DNA of 64,000 bases from Nitrogeniibacter aestuarii (GCF_017309585.1 NZ_CP071321.1:1240001-1304000), one strand, 5' to 3'; shown: positions 36,626-46,153, counted from the stretch's first letter. Numbers and translations: made by a program. Notes: a model not told the origin generated them from the sequence alone.

Positions 36626-36649
36626 ACCGGCCGCCCGAGGGCGGCCGGT
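36626..36649. terminator. Strong hairpin after coxC
   Basis: ACCGGCCGCCC (36626-36636) and GGGCGGCCGGT (36639-36649) form an 11-bp stem with almost no loop. There is no T run after it on the plus strand and only a weak one on the minus strand, so it may be a processing or stability element. Confidence 0.55.
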
Positions 36650-36673
36650 CGATAGACGAGAAACCGAGATCGA

Positions 36674-36871
36674 TCAGAGTCGGGTCTGGATGAGGCCAGT
36701 ACCGTAACCAAGCATCAACAGCAAGAACAGGCCGATGGAAAGACCCACACGGAAGGTAAGTGCCCGAACGGTTCGCTCCGTGCCCTTGCCCCGGTCGCGG
36801 AACAGAAAGGTCAGGGCTGAGCCCAGGCTGAGCAGGATCAGAAGAAGCAACAGAATGACGACGATTCGCAT
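36674..36871 (-). CDS. Twin-transmembrane protein (DUF2909-like), on the opposite strand in the cox cluster
   Basis: The 65-aa protein has two hydrophobic helices (2-23 and 43-62) separated by a basic loop RDRGKGTERTVR. GAGGGG precedes the ATG at 36871. Such twin-TM proteins typically occur near cox genes in betaproteobacteria. It is the only gene in the cluster on the minus strand, between coxC and surf1. Confidence 0.78.
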   Translation of the reverse strand: MRIVVILLLLLILLSLGSALTFLFRDRGKGTERTVRALTFRVGLSIGLFLLLMLGYGTGLIQTRL

Positions 36872-36946
36872 GTGTGTCCCCTCGATAGTCTCCGGGCAGT
36901 TTAGCCCAGTGATGCGCAGTTTTGGGGGCGGTGCTTGCGGCGCGTG

Positions 36947-37633
36947 ATGGATTGGCTGCCCTTTGTCGTCGGCATTCTCCTGTGCATTCTCACCGTTCAG
37001 CTGGGGCTGTGGCAGACGCGACGTGCGGAAGAGAAGATTGCACTGGGCGAGCGGCTGGAGGTGGCCCGGTCGGAAGCCCCAGTCCAACCGGCAGACATCG
37101 ATACTGTCGATGAATGGACGCGAGTGGAACTGGCAGGCCACTGGATCGCCGACAAGACCATCCTGGTGGATAACCGGGTCCATCAGGGGCAGCCGGGTTT
37201 CCACGTGATGACGCCGCTGCAGACGCGAGGCGGGTCAATCGTTCTGGTGCGACGTGGCTGGGTGTCTACCGGGCGTGATCGTTTGGTGTTGCCACAGATC
37301 ACGACACCGTCCGGCGACGTGGTCGTGATCGGGCAGGTGCGGATTCCAGAAAAGAAGCCGTACTCACTCGCTGATCAAGCGGGGCAGGGGCGGCTCTGGC
37401 AGTACCTGGATATGAACGCCTATGCAAAGGCCTTCGATGTGGCGGTGGCACAACGCATCGTCGAGCAGTTGAGCGACGCCGACGACGCTCTGGTGCGCGA
37501 TTGGCCGCGGCCGGATCTGGGTATTGACCGGCATCGCGGCTATGCGGCGCAATGGTTCGGATTCGCGGCACTGTCCGCTGCTCTGGTGATCTGGTTCGGA
37601 TGGAGACGGTGGCAACAACATGGCAACAGCTGA
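36947..37633 (+). CDS. SURF1 family cytochrome oxidase biogenesis protein
   Basis: The protein (228 aa from ATG 36947; a TTG at 36935 would add MRRV) has an N-terminal helix and a C-terminal helix, with the SURF1 blocks LGLWQTRRAEEK, VELAGHWIADKTILVDNRVHQGQPGFHVMTPL, VLVRRGWV and RGYAAQWFGFAA between them. It aids haem a insertion in oxidase assembly. No strong ribosome site is seen at either start. It overlaps the next gene by 14 bp. Confidence 0.88.
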   Translation: MDWLPFVVGILLCILTVQLGLWQTRRAEEKIALGERLEVARSEAPVQPADIDTVDEWTRVELAGHWIADKTILVDNRVHQGQPGFHVMTPLQTRGGSIVLVRRGWVSTGRDRLVLPQITTPSGDVVVIGQVRIPEKKPYSLADQAGQGRLWQYLDMNAYAKAFDVAVAQRIVEQLSDADDALVRDWPRPDLGIDRHRGYAAQWFGFAALSAALVIWFGWRRWQQHGNS

Positions 37634-38210
37634 AATGACGGCAGAAGCACCCCGAATGAACAAGAAATCGCGCAGGACCCTGATTGCGTTGATCGCGGTC
37701 TGTGTGTTGCCGGTCGCAGCATCCTATTTCGCCTTCTATGTGTGGAAACCCGATGCACGCATGAACTACGGCACCCTCGTGAGTCCGGCGCTGCTGCCTG
37801 AAGCGCCGTTGATGAATCTGGCCGGCGAGCCGGTGGCACGTGAGCAACTGACGGGGAAATGGACCTATCTGGTGGTGGCGCCTTCGGCATGCAATGACGC
37901 CTGCCAGGAAGCGCTCTATCTCACGCGCCAGATCCGTACTGCGCAGGCCAAGGAGATGGACCGGGTTCACCGGATCTGGCTGGTGACCGACAGCGGCATG
38001 CCGGACGGCAAGCTGCTGAGTGCTCACGAAGGGATGGGCGTCGTGGTGGCCAATGACGCCTGGCGCGAACGCTTCGCCTTCGACGGACTGCCCCGGGTGT
38101 GGCTGGTCGATCCGCAAGGCTACGTGATGATGCGCTACCCGGACTCGCTTGAGGCCAAGCGCATGATCAAGGACCTCGGCCGCTTGTTGAAGTATTCGCA
38201 GCAGGGGTGA
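37620..38210 (+). CDS. SCO-like thioredoxin-fold membrane protein
   Basis: The 196-aa protein has an N-terminal helix (about 22-42) and a periplasmic thioredoxin-like domain with a C-x3-C motif, SACNDACQEAL, in the place of the SCO copper site. It also has GKWTYLVVAP and a C-terminal GLPRVWLVDPQGYVMMRYP. It lies between surf1 and ctaA. The conserved SCO His is not obvious, so it is a divergent relative or a thiol reductant for the copper chaperones. Confidence 0.8.
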   Translation: MATAEMTAEAPRMNKKSRRTLIALIAVCVLPVAASYFAFYVWKPDARMNYGTLVSPALLPEAPLMNLAGEPVAREQLTGKWTYLVVAPSACNDACQEALYLTRQIRTAQAKEMDRVHRIWLVTDSGMPDGKLLSAHEGMGVVVANDAWRERFAFDGLPRVWLVDPQGYVMMRYPDSLEAKRMIKDLGRLLKYSQQG

Positions 38211-38215
38211 TCGGC

Positions 38216-39229
38216 ATGTATCGACGCCTGGTTTTCATTGCTCTTGCCCTGACCCTCATCGTCGTTGTGCTGGGTGCCTATGTTCGCCTTTCCGATGCCG
38301 GGCTCGGCTGCCCCGACTGGCCCGGTTGCTACGGTCAGCTGACGCCGGCCCATGCGGCGGATGAAATCGCGGCTGCCGTTGCTGAATCGCCCGAGGGTCC
38401 CGTGTCCATGCACAAGGCCTGGAAGGAGATGGTGCATCGATACCTGGCGGCGAGTCTGGGGTTCATCATTCTGGTGATTGCCGGGTTGGCCTGGCGACGC
38501 CGGGCCGATCCGAGCGTGCGTGCGACGATTGCCGTTTCCTTGGTCGCGGTGGTGATCTTTCAGGGCCTGCTGGGCAAATGGACGGTCACCTTGCTGCTCA
38601 AACCGGCGATTGTGACCGGACATCTGATTGGCGGTCTCACGACGCTGTCTCTGCTTGCCTTGCTGGCGCTCCGTGCGGCGCAGGTATCGCGCCCGACTGT
38701 CTCCGCTTCGTTGGTGCGGTGGGCGCGAATCGGTCTGTTGGTGGTGATCGTGCAGATCATTCTCGGCGGCTGGACCAGCACCAATTACGCGGCGCTGGCG
38801 TGTACCGACTTCCCGACCTGCCATGGCAGCTGGTGGCCCGACATGGACATGGCGAACGCCTTCCATGTGGTTCGCGAGCTGGGTATGACGGCTCAGGGCG
38901 ACATGCTCTCGTTGCAGGCGCTTACCGCCATTCACTGGATGCATCGACTCGGTGCCCTGGTCGTCACTGGCGTCCTGCTGGTGCTCGCGCTGCGGCTGGC
39001 CCTGGCTGGCCAACGCGGTATGGCGAGTGCGGTGTTCGCTGCGTTGGCCGTTCAGGTGAGCCTGGGAATTGCCAATGTCGTGATGAGCCTGCCGCTGGGG
39101 CTGGCGGTCGCGCACAATGCGGGGGCGGCGGTCCTGCTGCTGACCCTGGTGGTTGTCAATGAACGGCTCGTGCCTGCACGTGCCTGGGATCTGGCCGGAA
39201 GGAGAAATGATGAAAACGCTTACGCTTGA
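38216..39229 (+). CDS. ctaA: Haem A synthase (COX15/CtaA)
   Basis: This 337-aa integral membrane protein has about eight helices and the CtaA blocks GAYVRLSDAGLGCPDWPGCYG, AWKEMVHRYLA, GLLGKWTVTLLLKP, HWMHR and VAHN, with the haem-binding histidines in place. It oxidises haem O to haem A. AGGGG precedes ATG 38216; a GTG at 38207 overlapping the previous stop is possible. It overlaps ctaB by 20 bp. Confidence 0.94.
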   Translation: MYRRLVFIALALTLIVVVLGAYVRLSDAGLGCPDWPGCYGQLTPAHAADEIAAAVAESPEGPVSMHKAWKEMVHRYLAASLGFIILVIAGLAWRRRADPSVRATIAVSLVAVVIFQGLLGKWTVTLLLKPAIVTGHLIGGLTTLSLLALLALRAAQVSRPTVSASLVRWARIGLLVVIVQIILGGWTSTNYAALACTDFPTCHGSWWPDMDMANAFHVVRELGMTAQGDMLSLQALTAIHWMHRLGALVVTGVLLVLALRLALAGQRGMASAVFAALAVQVSLGIANVVMSLPLGLAVAHNAGAAVLLLTLVVVNERLVPARAWDLAGRRNDENAYA

Positions 39230-40109
39230 TCAATACGATGTCGTCCGTCGTCTGCGCCAGTTCTCGGTGCTGACCAAGCCGCGCGTCAATTCACTGATTG
39301 TCTTTTGCGCGATCATTGGCATGTTTCTCGCCGTGCCGGAGGGGGTTCCCTCCGCGGGTGTGGTGCTGGCAGCGACACTGGGTATTGCTTGTGTGGCCGG
39401 CGCGGCTGCGGCCATGAATTGTCTGATCGAGCAGCAGATTGATGCGCGCATGGCGCGCACACGTGCCCGCCCCTCGGCGCGCGGTGAGTTGAGTAATTCC
39501 GAAACGCTGATGTTTGCCGGTGTGCTCGGTGCAATCGGCTTGTGGATGCTCTACGCGCTGGTCAATCCGCTGACCATGTGGCTGACCTTTGCTACCTTCG
39601 TGGGCTACGCGGTGATCTACACCATTTTTCTCAAGCCACGCACGCCGCAGAATATCGTGATCGGCGGGGCCTCGGGCGCCATGCCGCCGGTGCTGGGCTG
39701 GGCCGCGGTGACGGGCGAGGTCAGTGCGGATGCACTGTTGCTGTTCCTGATCATCTTCGCGTGGACGCCGCCCCACTTCTGGGCGCTGGCCTTGTATCGC
39801 ACGGCTGACTACGCCCGCGCCGGGCTGCCGATGCTGCCTGTCACCCATGGCTCGAAATACACCCGCCTGTCGGTGTTGCTCTACACGTTCATCCTGTTCG
39901 GCGTCACGCTGCTGCCTTTCGCCACCCGGATGAGTGGCCTGATCTATCTTGTGTCAGCCGTGGTGCTCGGGGGTATGTTCCTGCGTTACGCGTGGCGTCT
40001 GTATGTCGATTACAGCGACACGTTGTCGCAGCGCACCTTCCGCTTCTCCATTGTTTATCTATCATTGCTGTTTGCCGCCTTGCTGGTGGATCATTACCTG
40101 CGTTTCTGA
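39210..40109 (+). CDS. ctaB: Protohaem IX farnesyltransferase (haem O synthase)
   Basis: The 299-aa UbiA-family prenyltransferase has the first Asp-rich motif as NCLIEQQIDARMARTRARP (usual in betaproteobacteria, with Glu for the first Asp), then GYAVIYTIFLKPRTPQNIVIGGASGAMPPVLGW and AWTPPHFWALAL. It farnesylates haem B to haem O for CtaA. AAGGAG is 5 nt before ATG 39210. It is also called cyoE. Confidence 0.95.
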   Translation: MKTLTLDQYDVVRRLRQFSVLTKPRVNSLIVFCAIIGMFLAVPEGVPSAGVVLAATLGIACVAGAAAAMNCLIEQQIDARMARTRARPSARGELSNSETLMFAGVLGAIGLWMLYALVNPLTMWLTFATFVGYAVIYTIFLKPRTPQNIVIGGASGAMPPVLGWAAVTGEVSADALLLFLIIFAWTPPHFWALALYRTADYARAGLPMLPVTHGSKYTRLSVLLYTFILFGVTLLPFATRMSGLIYLVSAVVLGGMFLRYAWRLYVDYSDTLSQRTFRFSIVYLSLLFAALLVDHYLRF

Positions 40110-40119
40110 TGGGGCAACC

Positions 40120-40704
40120 ATGCTTCGTGCGTTTATTGTGGCGGCTGCGTTCGCGCTGACCGCCTGTTCTCCTGCTGACCCGACGGTCAGCTACCGCAAC
40201 ACCGATATTACCGGCGCCGAATACGCGCGTGACTTCAAGCTCACCGACCACAATGGTCAGGTCCGCACCTTGGCCGATTTCAAAGGCAAGGTGGTGACCA
40301 TCTTCTTCGGGTACACACAGTGCCCCGACGTGTGCCCCACCAACTTGAGTACGATGGCGGCGGCCATGCAGCAGTTGGGACCGGATGCCGACAAGGTGCA
40401 GGTGATGTTCGTGACCGTGGATCCGGAGCGGGATACGCCCGAACTGCTGAAGAACTATGTGCCGGTGTTCAATCCGACCTTTCTCGGACTGTACGGCACA
40501 GCCGAGGAGACGGCGGCAGTGGCCAAGGAGTTCAAGGTCATTTACCGCAAGGGCGGAGACACGGACGGGCCCAACTACACCGTCGATCACTCGGCAGGGA
40601 CCTACGTGTTTGACCCTGCCGGCAGGTTGCGGCTCTATATCAAGCATGGCACGTCGGTCGATGATATCGCCGCGGATCTCAAGCAGCTGGTCGCTGGCGC
40701 CTGA
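40120..40704 (+). CDS. SCO family copper chaperone (lipoprotein)
   Basis: The 194-aa protein has a lipobox (ALTAC), so it is a lipoprotein, and the SCO domain with GYTQCPDVCPTNL (copper C-x3-C) and His in TVDHSAGTYVFDP. It delivers copper to the CuA site of CoxB or reduces its thiols. It is the last gene of the cox operon before a bidirectional terminator. Confidence 0.92.
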   Translation: MLRAFIVAAAFALTACSPADPTVSYRNTDITGAEYARDFKLTDHNGQVRTLADFKGKVVTIFFGYTQCPDVCPTNLSTMAAAMQQLGPDADKVQVMFVTVDPERDTPELLKNYVPVFNPTFLGLYGTAEETAAVAKEFKVIYRKGGDTDGPNYTVDHSAGTYVFDPAGRLRLYIKHGTSVDDIAADLKQLVAGA

Positions 40705-40722
40705 GGTGATGCGGTACCCATG

Positions 40723-40750
40723 AAAAAGGCGACCCGAGGGGTCGCCTTTT
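40723..40750. terminator. Bidirectional intrinsic terminator between sco1 and rpoH
   Basis: AAAAGGCGACCC and GGGTCGCCTTTT form a 12-bp stem with a GAG loop; the A/T flanks serve the convergent cox operon and rpoH. Confidence 0.9.
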
Positions 40751-40767
40751 CAACGCGGCCTGTCTAT

Positions 40768-41625
<858 letters not shown>

Positions 41626-41657
41626 TGATGGATGCCTCCCTCTAGTTCATTGCTATG

Positions 41658-41684
41658 TTAGCACTCGATGGATGAGAGTGCTAA
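41658..41684. promoter_or_regulatory. CIRCE operator (HrcA box) at the rpoH promoter
   Basis: TTAGCACTC-N9-GAGTGCTAA matches the CIRCE consensus perfectly. It lies 33 bp before the rpoH ATG. On the minus strand the arms themselves supply TTAGCA and, 18 bp later, TAACAT, which could act as -35 and -10, so HrcA binding would block polymerase. Confidence 0.9.
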
Positions 41685-41731
41685 CAGCGGAATTGGTTCC
41701 GGAATTCTTGAGTTGTTTCGTCGGGTATGTA

Positions 41732-41749
41732 ACGTGATGTGCATCACGT
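41732..41749. promoter_or_regulatory. CRP/FNR-family-like palindrome upstream of the adhesin secretion genes
   Basis: ACGTGATGTGCATCACGT has 7-bp arms around GTGC, with GTGA-N6-TCAC spacing of the CRP family. It lies between divergent rpoH and lapB, about 150 bp before the lapB start. Confidence 0.5.
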
Positions 41750-41899
41750 AAAGCATCGTGCCAAGTGGGCTGACGCCCCCCGAAGCGCTTGTTCTCTATG
41801 CGATCATTGGCCTTCGTCATCAAGTTATGACGCTCCTTGTCGTTACTGACAGGAGTTGAGCGACGCCCACTGAACAAGCATGCCAGCATGAAGGACACC

Positions 41900-44104
41900 A
41901 TGTCGGAAGACGCGAGCGCAGTATCCGAACCGGACGCCCAGGTGACGCCTGTCGACGCGAGTGCCGATCCGGCCCCCGAGCGCGATCCGCATCGGCCGGA
42001 CGCCTTGCTCGAGTGCCTGTTGGTGGTGGCGCGTGCCTACAGCACGACCTTGACGCGGGATGCGGCGACGGCGGGCCTTCCGCTTGAAGACCACCGGCTG
42101 ACCCCTTCGCTGTTCGAGCGCGCCGCCCGACGCGCCGGTCTGGCCAGCCGACTGGCCAAGCGACCGCTGGACCGCCTCAATGAAGACCTGTTTCCGGTCG
42201 TGCTGCTGCTCGACGATGAACAGGCCTGTGTGCTGCTGGGCTGGGCCGACGACGGTCAGGCCCGGGTCATTTTTCCCGATCTCAACGATGCCGAAGTGAT
42301 GGTGCCGGCGCAGACGCTGGCCGAGCGCTATATCGGGATGGCGATCTTCGTGCGTCCGCGCTTCCGCTTCGATGCGCGCAGCCCGTCGGTGGGGTCGATC
42401 AAGCGACGTCACTGGTTCTGGGGCGCCGTGCGCGAAAACAGGGCCTTGTATCGTGACGTCTTGCTCGCGGCCTTGCTGATCAATGTCTTCGCTATTGCGA
42501 TGCCGCTGTTCACGATGAATGTCTACGATCGGGTCGTGCCGAACAACGCCGTCGAGACGCTTTGGATGCTTGCGATTGGGGTGTCACTGGTGATGGTGGC
42601 CGACGTGGTGTTGCGCACCATGCGGGGTTACTTCATCGATTTGGCCGGCAACCGGGTGGACGTGAAGCTCTCCGCTTACATCATGGAACGGGTACTCGGC
42701 ATTCAGATGGAGCAACGTCCGCCGTCCGCAGGTTCGTTTGCCGCCAACCTGCGCTCTTTCGAGACGGTGCGCGACTTCATCACCTCGGCCACCGTCAGCG
42801 CCTTCATCGATGTGCCGTTCGCCATCATCTTTCTGATCGTGATCGGCTGGATTGCCTGGCCGATGATCATTCCGATCGTCGTTGGTGCCTTGCTGGTGCT
42901 CATTTACGCCATGAGTGTGCAGAGCCGGATGCATGATCTTTCGGAAACCACCTATCGTGCCGGGGCGCTGCGCAATGCCACCCTGGTCGAGAGCCTGGTG
43001 GGACTGGAGGCGGTCAAGTCGCTCGGTTGCGAGGGGCATATGCAGCGCAAGTGGGAGCAGAGCGCCAGTTTTCTGGCCCGGGTGAGCTCGCAACTGCGCC
43101 TGCTCTCGTCCTCGACCATGAACACCGCGTTGTGGATTCAGCAAACCGTGAGCATCGGCATCATCGTGCTGGGGGTTTATCTGATTGGTGAGGGCGAACT
43201 GTCCATGGGTGGGTTGATCGCCTGCTCGATGCTGTCGTCGCGGGCACTGGCGCCGGTCGGTCAGGTCGCCGGATTGCTGACGCAATATCACAATGCATCG
43301 ACCGCACTGACCTCACTCAACGAGATTCTGTCACGCCCCGTCGAGCGACCCGAGGATTCCAACTTCGTGAGTCGCCAGAGTTTCGAGGGGCGAATCGAAT
43401 TCAAGGATGTGAGCTTTCAGTATCCGGGTCAGGACATGCTGTCCCTGCGCAACGTGAGCTTTGCGATTCAGCCGGGTGAGAAGGTGGCTTTTCTGGGCCG
43501 GATCGGCTCGGGCAAGACCACCATGGAAAAGCTCATGCTCGGCCTCTACCGGCCGACCGAGGGTGCTGTGCTGGTCGATGGCATCGATCTGCGTCAGCTC
43601 GATCCGGCCGAGTTGCGGCGCCACATCGGCTACGTGCCGCAGGATGTCACCCTGTTCTATGGCAGCCTGCGCGACAACCTGACCATCAACTCTCGCGATG
43701 CCGATGACAATGACGTGCTGCATGCGGCGCAGATCGGCGGCATCGCGGAGTTCGTCAATGCGCACCCCAAAGGGTTCGACATGCTGGTCGGCGAGCGGGG
43801 CGAGTCGCTCTCGGGCGGGCAGCGGCAGGGCGTGGCGATCGCACGGGCGTTCATCAACGATCCGCCAATCCTGCTCATGGACGAGCCCACGGGTTCAATG
43901 GATCACTCCAGTGAAGAGCACGTCAAGCAGCAACTACGTGCGCACACCGCGGGCAAGACGATGGTCGTGATCACGCATCGCACCTCGCTGCTTGAACTGG
44001 TCGATCGCATCATCGTGGTCGATGGCGGCAAGATCGTGGCCGATGGGCCCAAGCAGCAAGTGGTCGAAGCGCTGCGGCAAGGACGTATCGGGAGGGCTTC
44101 ATGA
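41900..44104 (+). CDS. lapB: Type I secretion ABC transporter (LapB-like)
   Basis: This 734-aa protein has an N-terminal C39-like domain lacking the catalytic peptidase motif (about residues 30-150), a six-helix ABC membrane domain (about 175-455), and a nucleotide-binding domain with GRIGSGKTT, LSGGQRQ and ILLMDEPTGSMD. It exports the giant adhesin encoded 2 kb downstream, with LapC and a TolC-like protein not in this window. AAGGA lies 5 nt before ATG 41900; ATG 41888 is possible. It overlaps lapC by ATGA. Confidence 0.9.
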   Translation: MSEDASAVSEPDAQVTPVDASADPAPERDPHRPDALLECLLVVARAYSTTLTRDAATAGLPLEDHRLTPSLFERAARRAGLASRLAKRPLDRLNEDLFPVVLLLDDEQACVLLGWADDGQARVIFPDLNDAEVMVPAQTLAERYIGMAIFVRPRFRFDARSPSVGSIKRRHWFWGAVRENRALYRDVLLAALLINVFAIAMPLFTMNVYDRVVPNNAVETLWMLAIGVSLVMVADVVLRTMRGYFIDLAGNRVDVKLSAYIMERVLGIQMEQRPPSAGSFAANLRSFETVRDFITSATVSAFIDVPFAIIFLIVIGWIAWPMIIPIVVGALLVLIYAMSVQSRMHDLSETTYRAGALRNATLVESLVGLEAVKSLGCEGHMQRKWEQSASFLARVSSQLRLLSSSTMNTALWIQQTVSIGIIVLGVYLIGEGELSMGGLIACSMLSSRALAPVGQVAGLLTQYHNASTALTSLNEILSRPVERPEDSNFVSRQSFEGRIEFKDVSFQYPGQDMLSLRNVSFAIQPGEKVAFLGRIGSGKTTMEKLMLGLYRPTEGAVLVDGIDLRQLDPAELRRHIGYVPQDVTLFYGSLRDNLTINSRDADDNDVLHAAQIGGIAEFVNAHPKGFDMLVGERGESLSGGQRQGVAIARAFINDPPILLMDEPTGSMDHSSEEHVKQQLRAHTAGKTMVVITHRTSLLELVDRIIVVDGGKIVADGPKQQVVEALRQGRIGRAS

Positions 44105-45516
44105 GTCATCTCGACGAGAAGCACTTCGAGCGCATCGGGACGGTTTCCAATGCCGTGTCAAAGCGCACCCGACCGGTGTTCGATCGTGTTTTCGGACGCT
44201 GGCTGTCCGACAAGGACGAGCGCGACCATGGCTGGGTGGGCGATGCTCACTGGGCGCACCTTCAGCAAGAGCCGCTGCGTGCGCGTGCGCTCATGCGCGT
44301 CGTGGCGGTCGTGTTCGTGGCACTGATCGTGTGGGCCGCGTTTGCCAAGATCGATGAAGTCACGCGCGGCGAGGGGCGGGTGATTCCGTCCAGCCAGTTG
44401 CAGATCGTTCAGTCGCTCGACGGCGGTGTGGTTGAGGAAATTCTGGTCAGGGAGGGCGAGATCGTCCAGCGTGGCCAGGTCATGGTGCGTATCGATCCGA
44501 CACGCTACATCTCATCTTTCCGAGAGAACCAGGTTCAGTACCTGGCCTTGCTGGCCAAGGCAGCACGCCTGCGCTCGATTTCCGAGGGCAAGTCCTTTGA
44601 GCCTCCGCCCGAGGTCGTCAAGGGCGCGCCCAAGGTGGCCATCCAGGAAGAGGCGCTCTACGAGTCGAGCCGTGCTGAGCTCGAGGCCGAACTGGCCATT
44701 GCCCGGCAGCAGACCGCGCAGCGCAATCAGGAGCTGCGCGAGGCAAGAGCGAGGCTCTCTCAGGCCAGCCAGTCGCTGGCGCTGGCGGACCAGGAGCTCA
44801 AGGTCACCCGGCCGCTACTGGCATCTGGTGCCGTCTCGGAAGTCGAACTGTTGCGTCTGGAGCGGGATGTATCCAATCTGCGTGGCGAGCGAAACCAGGC
44901 CAGTGCCCAGATCGCGCGCATCGAATCGTCCATTCTCGAGTCGGAGCGCAAGCTTCAGGACGTGGAGCTGACGTTCCGCAATGCGGCACGCACTGAACTG
45001 TCCGACACCATGGCAAAGCTCAACAGTCTCTCGGAAGGCAGCGCCGCACTGCAGGATCGGGTGGACAAGGCCGAGGTGCGTTCGCCCATGCATGGCACGG
45101 TCAAGCGGCTGCTGGTCAACACCATCGGCGGGGTGGTTCAGCCGGGCAAGGAAGTGGCCGAAGTGGTACCGCTGGACGAAGCCTTGCTGCTCGAAGCACG
45201 CATCAAACCGCAGGACATCGCCTTTCTGCGCCCGGGGCAGGACGCGCTGGTGAAATTCACGGCGTATGACTTCGCGATCTACGGCGGGCTTGAGGCAACG
45301 GTTGACCATATTGGGGCGGATACCGTGACGGACGACAAGGGCAATGCGTTCTATGTCATTCGAGTAAGAACAAAGGCTTCAAGTTTGGGTGAGAATCTGC
45401 CGATTATTCCTGGAATGGTGGCGCAAGTTGACGTGCTGACAGGCAAGAAGACGATTCTCGATTACCTGCTCAAGCCGGTGCTTCGCGCCAAGGCCAATGC
45501 CCTGACGGAACGATGA
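44101..45516 (+). CDS. lapC: HlyD-family periplasmic adaptor (LapC-like)
   Basis: The 471-aa membrane-fusion protein has one N-terminal helix (about 62-82), then a lipoyl/barrel-sandwich hybrid domain with LDGGVVEEILVREGEIVQRGQ, a long alpha-hairpin (about 155-310) with heptad-like charged repeats, and a C-terminal VRSPMHGTVKRLLVNTIGGVV/VKFTAYDFAIYGGLEA segment. It bridges LapB to the outer-membrane channel. ATGA overlaps on both sides: with lapB and with the LuxR gene. Confidence 0.9.
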   Translation: MSHLDEKHFERIGTVSNAVSKRTRPVFDRVFGRWLSDKDERDHGWVGDAHWAHLQQEPLRARALMRVVAVVFVALIVWAAFAKIDEVTRGEGRVIPSSQLQIVQSLDGGVVEEILVREGEIVQRGQVMVRIDPTRYISSFRENQVQYLALLAKAARLRSISEGKSFEPPPEVVKGAPKVAIQEEALYESSRAELEAELAIARQQTAQRNQELREARARLSQASQSLALADQELKVTRPLLASGAVSEVELLRLERDVSNLRGERNQASAQIARIESSILESERKLQDVELTFRNAARTELSDTMAKLNSLSEGSAALQDRVDKAEVRSPMHGTVKRLLVNTIGGVVQPGKEVAEVVPLDEALLLEARIKPQDIAFLRPGQDALVKFTAYDFAIYGGLEATVDHIGADTVTDDKGNAFYVIRVRTKASSLGENLPIIPGMVAQVDVLTGKKTILDYLLKPVLRAKANALTER

Positions 45517-46127
45517 CAAAACACCTCTTCATCAGTTCGAGATCCAGCCTGATGCCCCGATGGCAACAGGCCTTCGCCAATGCTCACATCGCAACCGATA
45601 TGGGCGGCCAGCGGGCGGATGTCGTCTGGTGGGCTCCCACGGCTTTTGAGCCCGAAGTGCTCGGCCGGCTTCTCGCGCGGGTCGGCGGTGCTGCCCCCGT
45701 GATTGTGCTGGTGAATCAGCCAACCCCCGCCGAGGCCATGCAGGCGCTCGCGGCGGGTGCTCGCGGGTACTGCCACGCCTATGCCACGCCCCAGATGCTC
45801 GAACAGGTGGCGACTGCGGTCATCAACGGCGGCCTGTGGCTGGGGCCGGAGCTGATGAGCACCATGATCGGTGCGGCCAGCAAACAGTTGTTGCAGGACA
45901 CCCCCCGGCCTAACAGCTTCGAGAACCTCACACCGCGTGAGCGCGATGTGGCCATTGAGGTGGCCCACGGTGCCACCAACAAGGAAGTGGCGCGGCGGCT
46001 GAACATTACCGAGCGCACCGTCAAGGCGCACCTGGGCGCCGTCTTCGAGAAGCTGGGCGTGCGTGATCGCCTGCAACTCGTACTCGAATACAAGGACGCG
46101 GCCAAACAGGTCGGCCAGGCCGCTTGA
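45513..46127 (+). CDS. LuxR-family regulator with degenerate receiver domain
   Basis: The 204-aa protein has a C-terminal LuxR/NarL helix-turn-helix (LTPRERDVAIEVAHGATNKEVARRLNITERTVKAHLGAVFEKLGV) and an N-terminal domain with the receiver-like pattern (EAMQALAAGARGYCHAYATP). The Asp-Asp pocket and the phosphorylatable Asp are absent (the start reads HLFISSRSSLMPRWQQ and the segment RADVVWWAP has no acceptor in position), so phosphorylation is unlikely. It overlaps lapC (ATGA) and directly precedes the adhesin. It could control the adhesin gene or respond to something other than phosphorylation. Confidence 0.86.
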   Translation: MTKHLFISSRSSLMPRWQQAFANAHIATDMGGQRADVVWWAPTAFEPEVLGRLLARVGGAAPVIVLVNQPTPAEAMQALAAGARGYCHAYATPQMLEQVATAVINGGLWLGPELMSTMIGAASKQLLQDTPRPNSFENLTPRERDVAIEVAHGATNKEVARRLNITERTVKAHLGAVFEKLGVRDRLQLVLEYKDAAKQVGQAA

Positions 46128-46136
46128 TGCGGTCGG

Positions 46137-46153
46137 GGTGGACCCTGTCCACC
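46137..46153. repeat. Inverted repeat between LuxR-type regulator and adhesin
   Basis: GGTGGACCCTGTCCACC has 7-bp arms around CCT, 10 bp after the regulator's stop and about 95 bp before the adhesin ATG. No T run follows, so it is a candidate operator rather than a terminator. Confidence 0.5.

Noticed and set aside
41653..41901. 82-codon minus-strand frame over the CIRCE region
   Set aside because: It covers two regulatory palindromes and the lapB start and has no coding features.
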